Positions 28,880-36,468 of a stretch of 40,642 nucleotides of DNA are shown piece by piece. Below the pieces are notes generated by a model, which saw only the letters and a list, made by a program, of their open reading frames with translations, was not told where the DNA came from and searched no databases. Source of the stretch: Oligoflexales bacterium (GTDB taxonomy: Bacteria; Bdellovibrionota_B; Oligoflexia; Oligoflexales; RGVZ01); NCBI GenBank assembly GCA_947445775.1, contig CANFEB010000003.1, positions 1 through 40,642 on the forward strand, in the 5' to 3' direction. The position numbers and the translations under genes were made by a program. Position 1 is the first letter of the stretch. Every line of letters begins with the position of its first letter.

Positions 28880-29419
28880 TTATAGAGCTGCGCTCTTGCT
28901 GAGCGCGTCAAGTTTAGTTTTTACACTCATATCGATCATCCGGTTACCTAGGCGGACAACAAATCCGCCCAAGAGTTCTGGATCCACATGCTGGGAAGTA
29001 TGAATCTTCGTGCCGAGAATTTTTTCAAGAGACGCCGTCAACGCCATTAGTGCCGTCGGATCAATAGCAACTGCCGTCACAACATCGGCATTAACAACGC
29101 CAGTCGCTAAATTAAGAATCTGGGCGAACGAATCGACAAACAACGGAAACAGTTGAACACGCCCCGCATTCACAAGTTCGCCAACAAAGGCGTGTAGTTC
29201 TGGTTGCGCTTTTGCTGCGCTGAGGGCCGCATCAAAAAGTTTTTTCTTGAGGCTCTTAGGCATGACTGGACTAAGAAGAATTTTTGCTGCGAGTTCAATA
29301 TCAAAAAGGGCGCGCGCCAACTGGATTTGCTCAAGAACGAGCCGCGCCTCATTCGAGTCCTCGCCGGTTAATCGGTAGAGGGCTTTGGCATATCGATTTG
29401 CAATTCTAGTGGCGCTCAT
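28880..29419 (-). CDS. atpH: ATP synthase F1 delta subunit
   Basis: A 179-residue peripheral-stalk protein linking the b subunits to the F1 head. It begins with [12 protein letters not shown], has a helical N-terminal domain, and ends with [27 protein letters not shown], the family's C-terminal signature (GG..(I/V)..G......S....L..L). It is 18 bases downstream of atpF. Confidence 0.93.
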   Translation of the reverse strand: MSATRIANRYAKALYRLTGEDSNEARLVLEQIQLARALFDIELAAKILLSPVMPKSLKKKLFDAALSAAKAQPELHAFVGELVNAGRVQLFPLFVDSFAQILNLATGVVNADVVTAVAIDPTALMALTASLEKILGTKIHTSQHVDPELLGGFVVRLGNRMIDMSVKTKLDALSKSAAL

Positions 29420-29437
29420 TCAAAGATCTCCTTCAAT

Positions 29438-29932
29438 TCAGACTCGGAGTTCGCCAAGGCTACTAACTTGCTTTTGGATCATTGCAGCATGGTCGGCTGG
29501 CTTGAGCTCGTGCTTGATCTTACTGACCACCGCGTCGCGTACTTGGGCCACAATATCCGTCCTCAATTCATGCCGTGCGCGCTCGACCTCTGCGTCAGCC
29601 ATGCGGCGCGCTTCGTCAATTAGATTGCGCGCCAACGCCTCCGCCTCTGTGATCATGCGCTGAGCATCTTTTTCCGCGGCCTCCGCTGCCCCGTTTTTGA
29701 TTTGAGTAACTTCTGCGTCCAATTGGCGCAGGCGGGCGGTTAGCTCCATGTTTTTTTCTAGAGCCTCCTCTTTAGCCTTGGTCGCATCAAATATCGCAAC
29801 TTCGAATTTTTTACGGCGCCCCAGCGCTAAATCGGTCAGGGGCTTGCGAAAGAAAAAGACACAGAGCGCTATAAATAGCGCGAAGTTGAAGTAAGGAAGG
29901 ATGATGCCGGTTATGAGATTGATGTGTTCCAT
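29438..29932 (-). CDS. atpF: ATP synthase Fo b subunit
   Basis: A 164-residue stator protein with one N-terminal membrane segment (about residues 8-28, TGIILPYFNFALFIALCVFFF). A long charged, Ala-rich helix with right-handed coiled-coil character follows, ending near KIKHELKPADHAAMI. It is the second of two b-type genes in tandem, 42 bases after the b' gene. Confidence 0.9.
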   Translation of the reverse strand: MEHINLITGIILPYFNFALFIALCVFFFRKPLTDLALGRRKKFEVAIFDATKAKEEALEKNMELTARLRQLDAEVTQIKNGAAEAAEKDAQRMITEAEALARNLIDEARRMADAEVERARHELRTDIVAQVRDAVVSKIKHELKPADHAAMIQKQVSSLGELRV

Positions 29933-29974
29933 GGCGTCTCGCTATTTCTCTATTTTCTTCGGCGTCCGGCAGAT

Positions 29975-30412
29975 TCAATGGCTGTTGGTTGTGGCCGCAA
30001 ATAACTCCGCGGTCAGATCAGAAATTACTTTTGGCAAAAGCGCGCGCTGTTCTGCAACTTCGGCTCTGACGCGAGATGCGACGGCCTCCACTTCCGCGCG
30101 GGCCTTTTCTTCGGCTCCCCTGATGATCTCCAGCCGGCGCTGGCTTGCGGCGGCTTTGCGGCGCTCGCGCTCAGAGGCGGCGGCGGCGGCGGCCTCGTCG
30201 ATGCTGTCTTGGACCTTGCGAGCGATTTCGTCGCATTCATAGAGAAGGCGCGCAGCATCGGCTTGGCTGCCGGTCGTCAATGCCTCGCGCTTCTGCTGGA
30301 GCATAAAATAGGGCTCCAGGAAAAGTTTTTTGACAACAAACATGTTGACGACAAATAAGCCTATTTGCGCGGCCACGATTGCTGGGTCTGGAACTAGATT
30401 CAACTGTGCCAT
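29975..30412 (-). CDS. atpF': ATP synthase Fo b' subunit
   Basis: A 145-residue protein with an N-terminal membrane segment (PAIVAAQIGLFVVNMFVVKKLFLEPYF) and a long Ala/Glu/Arg-rich helix. It is related to but distinct from the next gene, as in organisms with a b/b' heterodimer stator. It begins the distal atp block, only about 35 bases after the terminator-like hairpin that follows parB. Its start has an AGGTG ribosome site. Confidence 0.85.
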   Translation of the reverse strand: MAQLNLVPDPAIVAAQIGLFVVNMFVVKKLFLEPYFMLQQKREALTTGSQADAARLLYECDEIARKVQDSIDEAAAAAASERERRKAAASQRRLEIIRGAEEKARAEVEAVASRVRAEVAEQRALLPKVISDLTAELFAATTNSH

Positions 30413-30439
30413 CTGAGCACCTGATCTTTTTGGTTTAAA

Positions 30440-30470
30440 AAAGGAAAACCCGCCAATTAACTTGGCGGGT
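30440..30470 (-). terminator. Intrinsic terminator between parB and atpF'
   Basis: On the minus strand ACCCGCCAA-GTTAA-TTGGCGGGT forms a perfect 9-bp stem (30448-30470) followed by TTTTCCTTTTTT. On the plus strand a shorter GGTTTTT follows, so it could act in both directions. It lies 66 bases after parB and leaves only about 35 bases before atpF'. Confidence 0.85.
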
Positions 30471-30535
30471 GGTTTTTACCTAAGAAGACAAGAAGGCTCA
30501 AGGCAATTCGTTGAATTTTGCCCGTATTTAAACTC

Positions 30536-31468
30536 TTATTTGTCACCAATGACGGCCAACAGTCGCTCAAGCTCCTGGGCCGAAAAGTATGATATCTCGA
30601 TTTTTCCTCGGACGCCGTCCCCAAGAATCTTTACTTTGGTGCGGAGCTTTGACTTAAGGTTGTCCGAAAGATATTCCAGATCCGCCTGATTTTTTGGTCC
30701 ACGCGTACGGTCGGAGAGGTCCCCGCCCCGCTTCATGGACTTGCAAAGCTGTTCCGTTTGACGAACGCTCATCTGCTTTTTAATGATGCTGTCACGGGCT
30801 CGAAGGATCAATTTTTTATCTTCGAGCGATAAAAGCGCCCGCCCATGGCCCATGGTCAAGCGTCCTTCTAGAAGATCATCTTGAAGCTCCTTGGGCAGCC
30901 CCAGCAAACGAAGGGCGTTGGTTACAGACGAGCGCTCTTTTCCGACCCGATCGGCACACTGCTCCTGGGTCAACCCGTAGTCTTTGATCAAGGCCTGAAA
31001 AGCCTCGGCTTCCTCAATGATATTAAGGTCTTGCCTTTGAATGTTCTCGATCAATGCCAGGCGCAGCAGGTCGTGAGCCGCCCCTTCTCTGATGATAACC
31101 GGGACTTCTTTCAGTCCCGCCAGCTGGGAGGCGCGCCAGCGGCGCTCTCCTGCGACAATCATAAATTTGCCGGGTTTTTCCTCAAGCTGCGACACAACGA
31201 TGGGCTGAAGAAAGCCGTCCTGACGAAGGCTGCTGGCCAGCTCCGATAAGGCGCGTTCTTCAAAAAGTTTTCGTGGTTGGGCCGGGTTTGGCTCAATGCT
31301 CAAAACATTGACGAAATGAACCCCGCCCTGGCGCTCGTTCGCTTGGGCAGCGTTTCCCCCCCAAGACGGGCTGGCAAGGGGCTTGGCAATTTCCGAAAAA
31401 TCGCCCAATAGCGAAGTGATTCCTTTGCCTAACGCCCCCCTCCTGGGGGTGCGATCCATGCTGGTCAT
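30536..31468 (-). CDS. parB: Chromosome partitioning protein ParB
   Basis: A 310-residue CTP-dependent DNA clamp that loads at parS. The N-terminal domain has [17 protein letters not shown] and the arginine-rich nucleotide patch [14 protein letters not shown]. The central helix-turn-helix reads [43 protein letters not shown] and recognises parS. The C-terminal dimerisation region ends near residue 310. It overlaps parA by 4 bases. Six parS sites lie just upstream of parA. Confidence 0.95.
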   Translation of the reverse strand: MTSMDRTPRRGALGKGITSLLGDFSEIAKPLASPSWGGNAAQANERQGGVHFVNVLSIEPNPAQPRKLFEERALSELASSLRQDGFLQPIVVSQLEEKPGKFMIVAGERRWRASQLAGLKEVPVIIREGAAHDLLRLALIENIQRQDLNIIEEAEAFQALIKDYGLTQEQCADRVGKERSSVTNALRLLGLPKELQDDLLEGRLTMGHGRALLSLEDKKLILRARDSIIKKQMSVRQTEQLCKSMKRGGDLSDRTRGPKNQADLEYLSDNLKSKLRTKVKILGDGVRGKIEISYFSAQELERLLAVIGDK

Positions 31469-32295
31469 ACTTCGCTCCTTATCTCATTTCGGTTGGCGTC
31501 GGGGGTCGCCGCCAGCGGCAGGTCGCCTTCTTCGGCTCCTCGCTTAATAAGCTCCGCCGCCACCTCCATGTAAGCTTGGGCGCCCGAGCAGTTGATGTCG
31601 TAAAGAATAATGGGTTTGCCGTGAGAGGGGGCCTCCGACAGCTTGACGTTTCTTGGAATCACCGTTGTGAAAACCTCTTGGCCAAAGTGCCCGCGGATGT
31701 CTTGCTCGACCTGGGAGCTCAGGTTATTTCGCCTGTCATACATGGTGAGGAGAATGCCTTCGCGGCGAAGGTCTGGGTTCAGGCGCTTTTTGATCAGGGC
31801 AATGGTTCTTAATAGCTGGGAGAGGCCCTCCATTGCGTAATACTCGCATTGCAAGGGAATCAAGACGGAGTCTGCCGCCGTCAGCGCGTTGACGGTCAGT
31901 ATGCCAAGGGCCGGCGGGCAATCCATAATAATGTAGTCGTATTGGTCGGCAACTGCCTGGAGCGCGTCTTTTAGGCGAACTTCCCGCCCAATGGCGGTGA
32001 CCAGCTCGATTTCCGCACCAATCATGTCCTGGTTGGCAGGAGCCAGATCAAGGCACTTGAGCTCGGTGCTCAAAATAACGCTCTTGATCGGAACTTCGTC
32101 CACAAGAACGTTGTACATGCTTTCGGAGATCTCGCCGGCAATAAAGCCGAGGCCGCTTGCCGCATTGGCCTGCGGATCAAGGTCTACAAGCAAAACCTTC
32201 TTTTCGGCTGCCGCAAGGCAGGCCGCTAAATTGACCGCGGTGGTCGTTTTGCCAACGCCGCCCTTTTGATTTGATATCGCAATTATCCGTGCCAT
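31465..32295 (-). CDS. parA: Chromosome partitioning ATPase ParA (Soj)
   Basis: A 276-residue deviant-Walker ATPase. It begins [26 protein letters not shown] (deviant Walker A KGGVGKTT). [33 protein letters not shown] (Walker B) and [19 protein letters not shown] follow, all standard for chromosomal ParA. The start at 32295 has GAGG about 8 bases upstream. An open extension to 32475 would translate two parS sites and is rejected. The parS cluster begins 67 bases upstream, so ParB spreading may repress its own operon. Confidence 0.95.
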   Translation of the reverse strand: MARIIAISNQKGGVGKTTTAVNLAACLAAAEKKVLLVDLDPQANAASGLGFIAGEISESMYNVLVDEVPIKSVILSTELKCLDLAPANQDMIGAEIELVTAIGREVRLKDALQAVADQYDYIIMDCPPALGILTVNALTAADSVLIPLQCEYYAMEGLSQLLRTIALIKKRLNPDLRREGILLTMYDRRNNLSSQVEQDIRGHFGQEVFTTVIPRNVKLSEAPSHGKPIILYDINCSGAQAYMEVAAELIKRGAEEGDLPLAATPDANRNEIRSEV

Positions 32296-32361
32296 TTCGC
32301 GCGCCTCGAAAAGTCCTAGGGTTTGGCCGGAGAGTACAGGAGTGCCCATGCTGGCACAAGA

Positions 32362-32377
32362 TGTTCCACGTGAAACA
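32362..32377 (+). promoter_or_regulatory. parS site 1
   Basis: TGTTCCACGTGAAACA differs from the palindromic parS consensus TGTTTCACGTGAAACA at one base. It is the site closest to parA, 67 bases before the start codon, and may overlap the parAB promoter. Confidence 0.95.
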
Positions 32378-32433
32378 TTGGCTGTTCTTTGGTCGAGGCC
32401 AACAAATCGTAGGGCCCCGCCGGGAGAAAGCCA

Positions 32434-32449
32434 TGTTCCACGTGAAACG
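32434..32449 (+). promoter_or_regulatory. parS site 2
   Basis: TGTTCCACGTGAAACG matches the local parS form except for the last base, a second deviation that may weaken ParB binding. It is in the same orientation as sites 1 and 6. Confidence 0.88.
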
Positions 32450-32478
32450 TCTCTCGCTTCGGGGGGTGTTCGCACAAA

Positions 32479-32494
32479 TGTTTCACGTGGAACA
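32479..32494 (-). promoter_or_regulatory. parS site 3
   Basis: TGTTTCACGTGGAACA is the reverse complement of site 1. It heads the first copy of a 45-bp tandem repeat. Confidence 0.95.
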
Positions 32495-32523
32495 TTGCCG
32501 AAAGTGAGGACTTAAGTCTGAAA

Positions 32524-32539
32524 TGTTTCACGTGGAACA
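32524..32539 (-). promoter_or_regulatory. parS site 4
   Basis: TGTTTCACGTGGAACA, 45 bases from site 3 in the same orientation, in the second unit of the tandem repeat. Confidence 0.95.
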
Positions 32540-32568
32540 TTGCCGAAAGTGGGGGCTTAGGTCTGAAG

Positions 32569-32584
32569 TGTTTCACGTGGAACA
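32569..32584 (-). promoter_or_regulatory. parS site 5
   Basis: TGTTTCACGTGGAACA, 45 bases from site 4. It starts a third repeat unit that diverges after the site. Confidence 0.95.
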
Positions 32585-32611
32585 TTTCTGTCTTATGGCC
32601 AAACATACCAA

Positions 32612-32627
32612 TGTTCCACGTGAAACA
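32612..32627 (+). promoter_or_regulatory. parS site 6
   Basis: TGTTCCACGTGAAACA, identical to site 1 and 43 bases beyond site 5. It lies 16 bases from the atpE terminator. Confidence 0.95.
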
Positions 32628-32643
32628 TTGCCATACCAAACAC

Positions 32644-32671
32644 AAAAAAAGGGGCCGCCGAAGCGACCCCC
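32644..32671 (-). terminator. Intrinsic terminator of the atpI-atpB-atpE transcript
   Basis: On the minus strand GGGGTCGC-TTCG-GCGGCCCC forms an 8-bp stem (one G-T pair) capped by a stable UUCG tetraloop and followed by seven T residues. It lies 25 bases after the atpE stop and separates that transcript from the parS array and parAB. Confidence 0.92.
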
Positions 32672-32695
32672 AAAAAATCAATTACTAACGGCGGA

Positions 32696-33010
32696 CTACT
32701 TGTTGAACCACAGAAACGCAACGATGAAACCCATCAAGGCCTGGAATTCCATGAATACCAGACCAAGAATCATCGGCATAAAAACCTGATCGCGAGAGTT
32801 CGGGTTGCGGGCAATGCCAGCCAAAGCCGCCGAAACCGCTCTACCTTGGCCGGTTGCAGCACCGAAAGCCGCAACGCCGATCGCGAAGCAGGATCCTATA
32901 GCCACCAAACCGTTATTTGTAGAGGCCGCAGCTTCGGCACCTTCTGCGAAAGCCGAGCTAGCCGCAAACAAACCACCCAACGCCATTGCTACCTTAGTCA
33001 CATTTTTCAT
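32696..33010 (-). CDS. atpE: ATP synthase Fo c subunit with signal-peptide-like N-terminus
   Basis: A 104-residue proteolipid. Residues 1-23 (basic start, hydrophobic core, SAFA end) look like a cleavable signal peptide. The two membrane helices follow: GLVAIGSCFAIGVAAFGAATGQGRAV, the polar loop ARNPN, and MILGLVFMEFQALMGFIVAFLW. The second helix has the ion-carrying glutamate (MEFQ). No Ser/Thr follows the Glu as in Na+-type rings, so proton coupling is more likely, but this is an inference. Typical c subunits are about 80 residues without a signal. The start at 33010 is preferred over the open frame to 33085. Confidence 0.92.
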   Translation of the reverse strand: MKNVTKVAMALGGLFAASSAFAEGAEAAASTNNGLVAIGSCFAIGVAAFGAATGQGRAVSAALAGIARNPNSRDQVFMPMILGLVFMEFQALMGFIVAFLWFNK

Positions 33011-33053
33011 CCCAATATCCCCAAAAAAAATGCGATACACACCGCGCGCCATC

Positions 33054-33857
33054 TCAATGGTCGTGTGAAATCGCCATTGAAACATAAATACTCGTCAACA
33101 AAGCAAACACAAAACTCTGCATACCCGCGACAATAAGCCCAAAAAACATCAAAATCGACGGGGCAATTACATAAGTCAAACCCGTAAACACCGATAAAAT
33201 CAGATGGTCTGCAAAAATATTACCCGCCAACCGCAGACTTAACGAAAAGGGCCGAGACATGTGGCTCACCAACTCAATAAACACAAACAATGGGCCGATT
33301 GCGGCCACCGGACCCCAGAATTGTTTGAAATAACCGAAACCGTGTTCACGAATTCCCGCCACGTTGTAGGCCAGAAAAACGATCAATCCCATAGCCAGGT
33401 TCGAACTAATGTCAACCGTTGCCGGAGTAAACCCCGGAACGAGGCCCGAAAGATTCCCCACAAGAATCACCAGAAACAGCGTCGCGAGCAATGGGAGGAA
33501 ACCTCTGTACTCATGCCCACAATTGTCCTTCGCCATGCCATGGACAAAGTCCAACAAGATCTCAATCAAACCGCGCAATGAAAACCGCGCCCCAGGGACA
33601 ACGTCATCGCCGGCAGCGGAAATTTTTCTAGAGAAAAAAATTCCCGCCAAAATCAAGACGGCCGTGATCAGCAGCGTGCTGGCCACGGGAGCCCAGCGAT
33701 GGGCCGCCGCATCACTCAAGCCAAGCCCATGGAGCACTATGGGATACCACTCGACAATCTGCGAGCCGCCCGATGCCTGCGCTGAATTGGAAGAGCCAAC
33801 CAACGCCGCCAAAGCGGACAACCATGACCCTATAGAAAATTTACTGAAAGCGTTCAT
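33054..33857 (-). CDS. atpB: ATP synthase Fo a subunit
   Basis: A 267-residue polytopic inner-membrane protein forming the ion half-channels. The essential stator arginine is in SLSLRLAGNIFADHLI, and the family's C-terminal segment follows (LMFFGLIVAGMQSFVFALLTSIYVSMAISHDH). Earlier segments include FLPLLATLFLVILVGNLSGLVPG. The first 30 residues (ending SAQAS) resemble a signal sequence, as in the c subunit. It is followed by atpE after 43 bases. Confidence 0.94.
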   Translation of the reverse strand: MNAFSKFSIGSWLSALAALVGSSNSAQASGGSQIVEWYPIVLHGLGLSDAAAHRWAPVASTLLITAVLILAGIFFSRKISAAGDDVVPGARFSLRGLIEILLDFVHGMAKDNCGHEYRGFLPLLATLFLVILVGNLSGLVPGFTPATVDISSNLAMGLIVFLAYNVAGIREHGFGYFKQFWGPVAAIGPLFVFIELVSHMSRPFSLSLRLAGNIFADHLILSVFTGLTYVIAPSILMFFGLIVAGMQSFVFALLTSIYVSMAISHDH

Positions 33858-33914
33858 ATAGCGCCCGCCACACCATTTAGAGGCGGCGAAGATAGATCAA
33901 TTCAAAAACTCTGC

Positions 33915-34295
33915 CTAGTTGTTTTTCGTCTTTTTTTTGGGGCGGATAAGATGAACGATACTTGCGGCGGCCACCACCGCCCCAAGGCCGCTAAAGAGTC
34001 CCACGCCAAAGGCCAAAAGCGGCAGGCACCAAACAACCACCACCATATAAACGAAGATGCCGACCCCAAAAGTCTTCAGCGCAAGAAGGGCGATCATTCC
34101 GGCCAGACGCCTGCCCCGGATCCCGGACACAAGATCTTCATCTAATGTAGGGTTCGAGGGGGCCGCGGGGCCCACCATTGCCCGAGCCAAAAGGATTGCC
34201 CCCACCAAAATGGCCAGGACCAGCAGAAATCCAGCGCCAAAGCCCACAAAAACCAGATTATCTAACATCGCTGGAACCGTCGCCCCCCCGGCCAT
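33915..34295 (-). CDS. Small AtpI-like membrane protein
   Basis: A 126-residue protein with about four hydrophobic segments (near residues 10-38, 63-72, 74-90 and 95-115) and a basic C-terminal tail (RPKKKTKNN). Sequence similarity is not recognisable with certainty. Its place before atpB and its topology match AtpI-type (UncI) proteins that help assemble the c ring or conduct Mg2+. The start at 34295 overlaps the previous gene by 38 bases; an internal ATG at 34268 would cut this to 11 bases and is possible. Confidence 0.6.
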   Translation of the reverse strand: MAGGATVPAMLDNLVFVGFGAGFLLVLAILVGAILLARAMVGPAAPSNPTLDEDLVSGIRGRRLAGMIALLALKTFGVGIFVYMVVVVWCLPLLAFGVGLFSGLGAVVAAASIVHLIRPKKKTKNN

Positions 34296-34509
34296 CTTCT
34301 CTGTCCATTTTTATAACAGCACGAAGCACCACGTAAAAAGTGTGGCCAATTACCACCATGGCTACCGGAATTGTCACCGACAACCACCGAAAACTTTTTG
34401 GATAGCTCCCGTCGAGCCACTTGGCGACAAACGCCGCACCAAAAATCAATGCAACAGCTTCAAAGCCGACGGCGATCAAATAACTTAAGCCTCTTGCCAT
34501 CTTATTCAT
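34258..34509 (-). CDS. AtpZ/AtpI-family small membrane protein
   Basis: An 83-residue protein with two membrane segments (about residues 9-30 and 44-65) and a charged, Gly/Asp-rich C-terminal tail. GLSYLIAVGFEAVALIFGAAFVAKWLDG resembles the first hairpin of AtpZ-type F1Fo accessory proteins. It is the first gene of the atp block reading away from dnaA. Upstream is the 284-base spacer shared with dnaA, so its expression may be linked to the origin region. Confidence 0.65.
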   Translation of the reverse strand: MNKMARGLSYLIAVGFEAVALIFGAAFVAKWLDGSYPKSFRWLSVTIPVAMVVIGHTFYVVLRAVIKMDREDGRGGDGSSDVR

Positions 34510-34793
34510 GAATCACCAATCGCCCGTTATATTGAGGTGTATAGAATGCGGCTGTGGATAAACGAGATTCTAAAGACAATTAAAAAACATAAACTTCCGA
34601 ATTCATTAGATATTTTACAAACAAACCGCCTTGCCCAAAAAACATGCTCTGTGCTAGCTTCGCCAGAGTTTTTGAAAATCCCCACAACCCAGAATCTAGC
34701 ACTTGCCATGAGCGCGCACTTCGCATTGTTTATCTGGCTCGGGAATCTACAGAAATACGAATCTTTTGGACAACTACGAAACGGACCTAGACA
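34510..34793. other. Divergent spacer between atp genes and dnaA
   Basis: This 284-base AT-rich stretch must hold promoters for both dnaA and the atp block. It contains one perfect DnaA box at 34553-34561 and an inverted repeat GTGCTAG (34651-34657) / CTAGCAC (34696-34702). No -35/-10 pair good enough to call was found. It could be part of a two-sided origin flanking dnaA. Confidence 0.6.
34553..34561 (-). promoter_or_regulatory. Perfect DnaA box upstream of dnaA
   Basis: TGTGGATAA, the reverse complement of the consensus TTATCCACA. It lies about 233 bases before dnaA and 44 bases before the first atp gene, where bound DnaA could affect either promoter. Confidence 0.85.
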
Positions 34794-36257
34794 GTGACAA
34801 ATTCAGAACATGTTTGGCAATCAATCAAGTCCTACCTCAAGTCAACCCTGGATGAGTCGCTCTTCCTTGAATGGGTTGAACCGCTTTCCGTCGACCGCCG
34901 CAATAGCAGCGAAAATGCCATCGCCCTCGCCCTTCCGAACCTCGTCTACTACCAGGGTCTTCTAAACGAGTTCGGACCACATTTCGAGCGCGCTAAGGCT
35001 GCGCTTGGCTACCAACAAATCGACCTTCGCTTTCAAGTCAATGAAAACATCGGCCTCACAGATGACCTCGATGGGCCCAACGGCATTGCCGTGCGGCCAG
35101 GCGAGCTCTTTCTTGAAGAGGGCGAGGGCGATCTCGGAGCCTATGAATCTGGGGCTCTCGGCGAAAATTCTATTGCTGAAGAAAATCCCGCCGCCAAAAG
35201 CGGCCCGGCATTTTCCCGAACCCTAAGCCGCGAAATCGGCATCAAGCCCGAATACACCTTCGAAAACTTCGTTCGCGGTACTAGCAACCAGTTTGCCATG
35301 GCCACCTGTATGAATGTCGCCGACAACCCGGGGGCTGCTTACAACCCGCTTTTCATCTACGGAAGCACCGGCCTCGGTAAAACCCATCTTTTGCACGCTG
35401 TTGGTAACCGCGTGCTTCAGAAAAATCCGCGCGCAGTGGTCACGTACGTCTCTAGTGAAAACTTCATGAATGAGTATATTCACTGCGTGCGCCACCAAAA
35501 AATGTGGGATTTCCGCCAAAAATATCGCTTTTGTGACGTTCTAATGATCGACGACGTCCAGTTCATTGCTAACAAAAAACAAACTCAAGAAGAATTCTTT
35601 CATACGTTTAACGCGCTATACGCTGCGAAAAAACAGATCGTCATCACCTCGGACCTTTTTCCCCAAGACATTCCTGCCATCGAAGACCGCCTTCGCAACC
35701 GCTTCCAATGGGGACTAATCGCCGACATCCAAACACCTGATTTCGAACACCGAATCGCAATCCTTTACAAAAAGGCCGAACAACTTGGCGTCAATCTGGA
35801 CAGCGAAGTGGCTGAATATATCGCCAAACACGCCAAACGGAACATCCGCGAACTCGAGGGTGCCCTTCACCGAGTCCACGCCTTCTCAAAGCTTCACGCC
35901 CGCACCCTTTCCTTGTCCTTGGCCCTAGAAACCTTCAAGGACGTTCTCGGCGAACCGCCAAAACGACTGACCGTCGAACACGTTCAAAAGGCGGTGGCTG
36001 ACCATTTTAAATTGAAAGTGGCTGACCTTAAGTCCAAGCGCCGCCAGAAGGCCTTTGCTTATCCGAGGCAAGTAGCCATGTACCTGGCAAGAAAGATGAC
36101 CGGCGCATCCTTTCCTGAAATCGGCGAAAGATTTGGCGGTAAAGATCACACGACCGTCATGCATAACGTCCGCAAAATTGAGGGTTCGCTCCTTAAAGAT
36201 CTCGACTTAAAGGCTCATGTTGAATCTCTCGAACGTCAACTGGAGCAATCCCACTAA
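34794..36257 (+). CDS. dnaA: Chromosomal replication initiator DnaA
   Basis: A 487-residue AAA+ initiator with all four domains. Domain I begins WQSIKSYLKSTLDESLFLEWVEPL. A variable acidic linker covers about residues 90-150. Domain III has YTFENFVRGTSNQFA, Walker A GSTGLGKTHLLHAVG (about 189-203), Walker B VLMIDDVQFI and the arginine-finger region IEDRLRNRFQWG. Domain IV ends with the DNA-binding signature FGGKDHTTVMHNVRKI. The start is GTG at 34794. oriC follows immediately. Confidence 0.97.
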   Translation: MTNSEHVWQSIKSYLKSTLDESLFLEWVEPLSVDRRNSSENAIALALPNLVYYQGLLNEFGPHFERAKAALGYQQIDLRFQVNENIGLTDDLDGPNGIAVRPGELFLEEGEGDLGAYESGALGENSIAEENPAAKSGPAFSRTLSREIGIKPEYTFENFVRGTSNQFAMATCMNVADNPGAAYNPLFIYGSTGLGKTHLLHAVGNRVLQKNPRAVVTYVSSENFMNEYIHCVRHQKMWDFRQKYRFCDVLMIDDVQFIANKKQTQEEFFHTFNALYAAKKQIVITSDLFPQDIPAIEDRLRNRFQWGLIADIQTPDFEHRIAILYKKAEQLGVNLDSEVAEYIAKHAKRNIRELEGALHRVHAFSKLHARTLSLSLALETFKDVLGEPPKRLTVEHVQKAVADHFKLKVADLKSKRRQKAFAYPRQVAMYLARKMTGASFPEIGERFGGKDHTTVMHNVRKIEGSLLKDLDLKAHVESLERQLEQSH

Positions 36258-36278
36258 CATGTATATAGTTAGCAACCC

Positions 36279-36287
36279 TGTGGAAAA
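36279..36287 (-). promoter_or_regulatory. DnaA box (TTTTCCACA)
   Basis: TGTGGAAAA on the plus strand, one mismatch from the consensus DnaA box, 22 bases after the dnaA stop. Confidence 0.7.
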
Positions 36288-36373
36288 ACTGTTGGCAGGC
36301 GGGGGTAAAACCTCTGGAAGGGCGCATGGATTTCCTATGGGCAACCTGGGAACAGTCTTAGCGACAAAAAATT

Positions 36374-36382
36374 ATATCCACA
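36374..36382 (+). promoter_or_regulatory. DnaA box (ATATCCACA)
   Basis: One mismatch from TTATCCACA, in the middle of the oriC spacer and in the same orientation as the box next to the unwinding element. Confidence 0.7.
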
Positions 36383-36468
36383 GGACCACACACGATATCC
36401 CCACGAAAGGCACAGCGATCCTTGGCGCAAAAATGCGATATAACTTAATAATTACTGGTATTTACGAT

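Larger units (their letters stand above)
32479..32584. repeat. 45-bp tandem repeat carrying parS sites 3-5
   Basis: Two full 45-base units (32479-32523, 32524-32568) differ at only four positions, all A/G. A third partial unit begins at 32569. Each unit is one parS site plus a 29-base spacer containing TTGCCGAAAGTG. The array appears to have grown by duplication of a parS-plus-spacer module. Confidence 0.92.

Noticed and set aside
32296-32475. N-terminal extension of ParA by 60 residues
   Set aside because: It would translate two parS sites and lacks homology character; the start at 32295 has a ribosome site and gives the standard ParA N-terminus.
32362-32627. CRISPR-like array (short palindromic repeats with similar spacing)
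   Set aside because: Repeats are 16 bp, occur in both orientations, match parS, and the spacers are duplicated instead of unique; there are no cas genes.
32316-32681. Open frames encoding repeated MFHVKH/MFHVEH peptides
   Set aside because: The repeated peptide is only the parS sequence read in frame; the region is a centromere array, not a gene.
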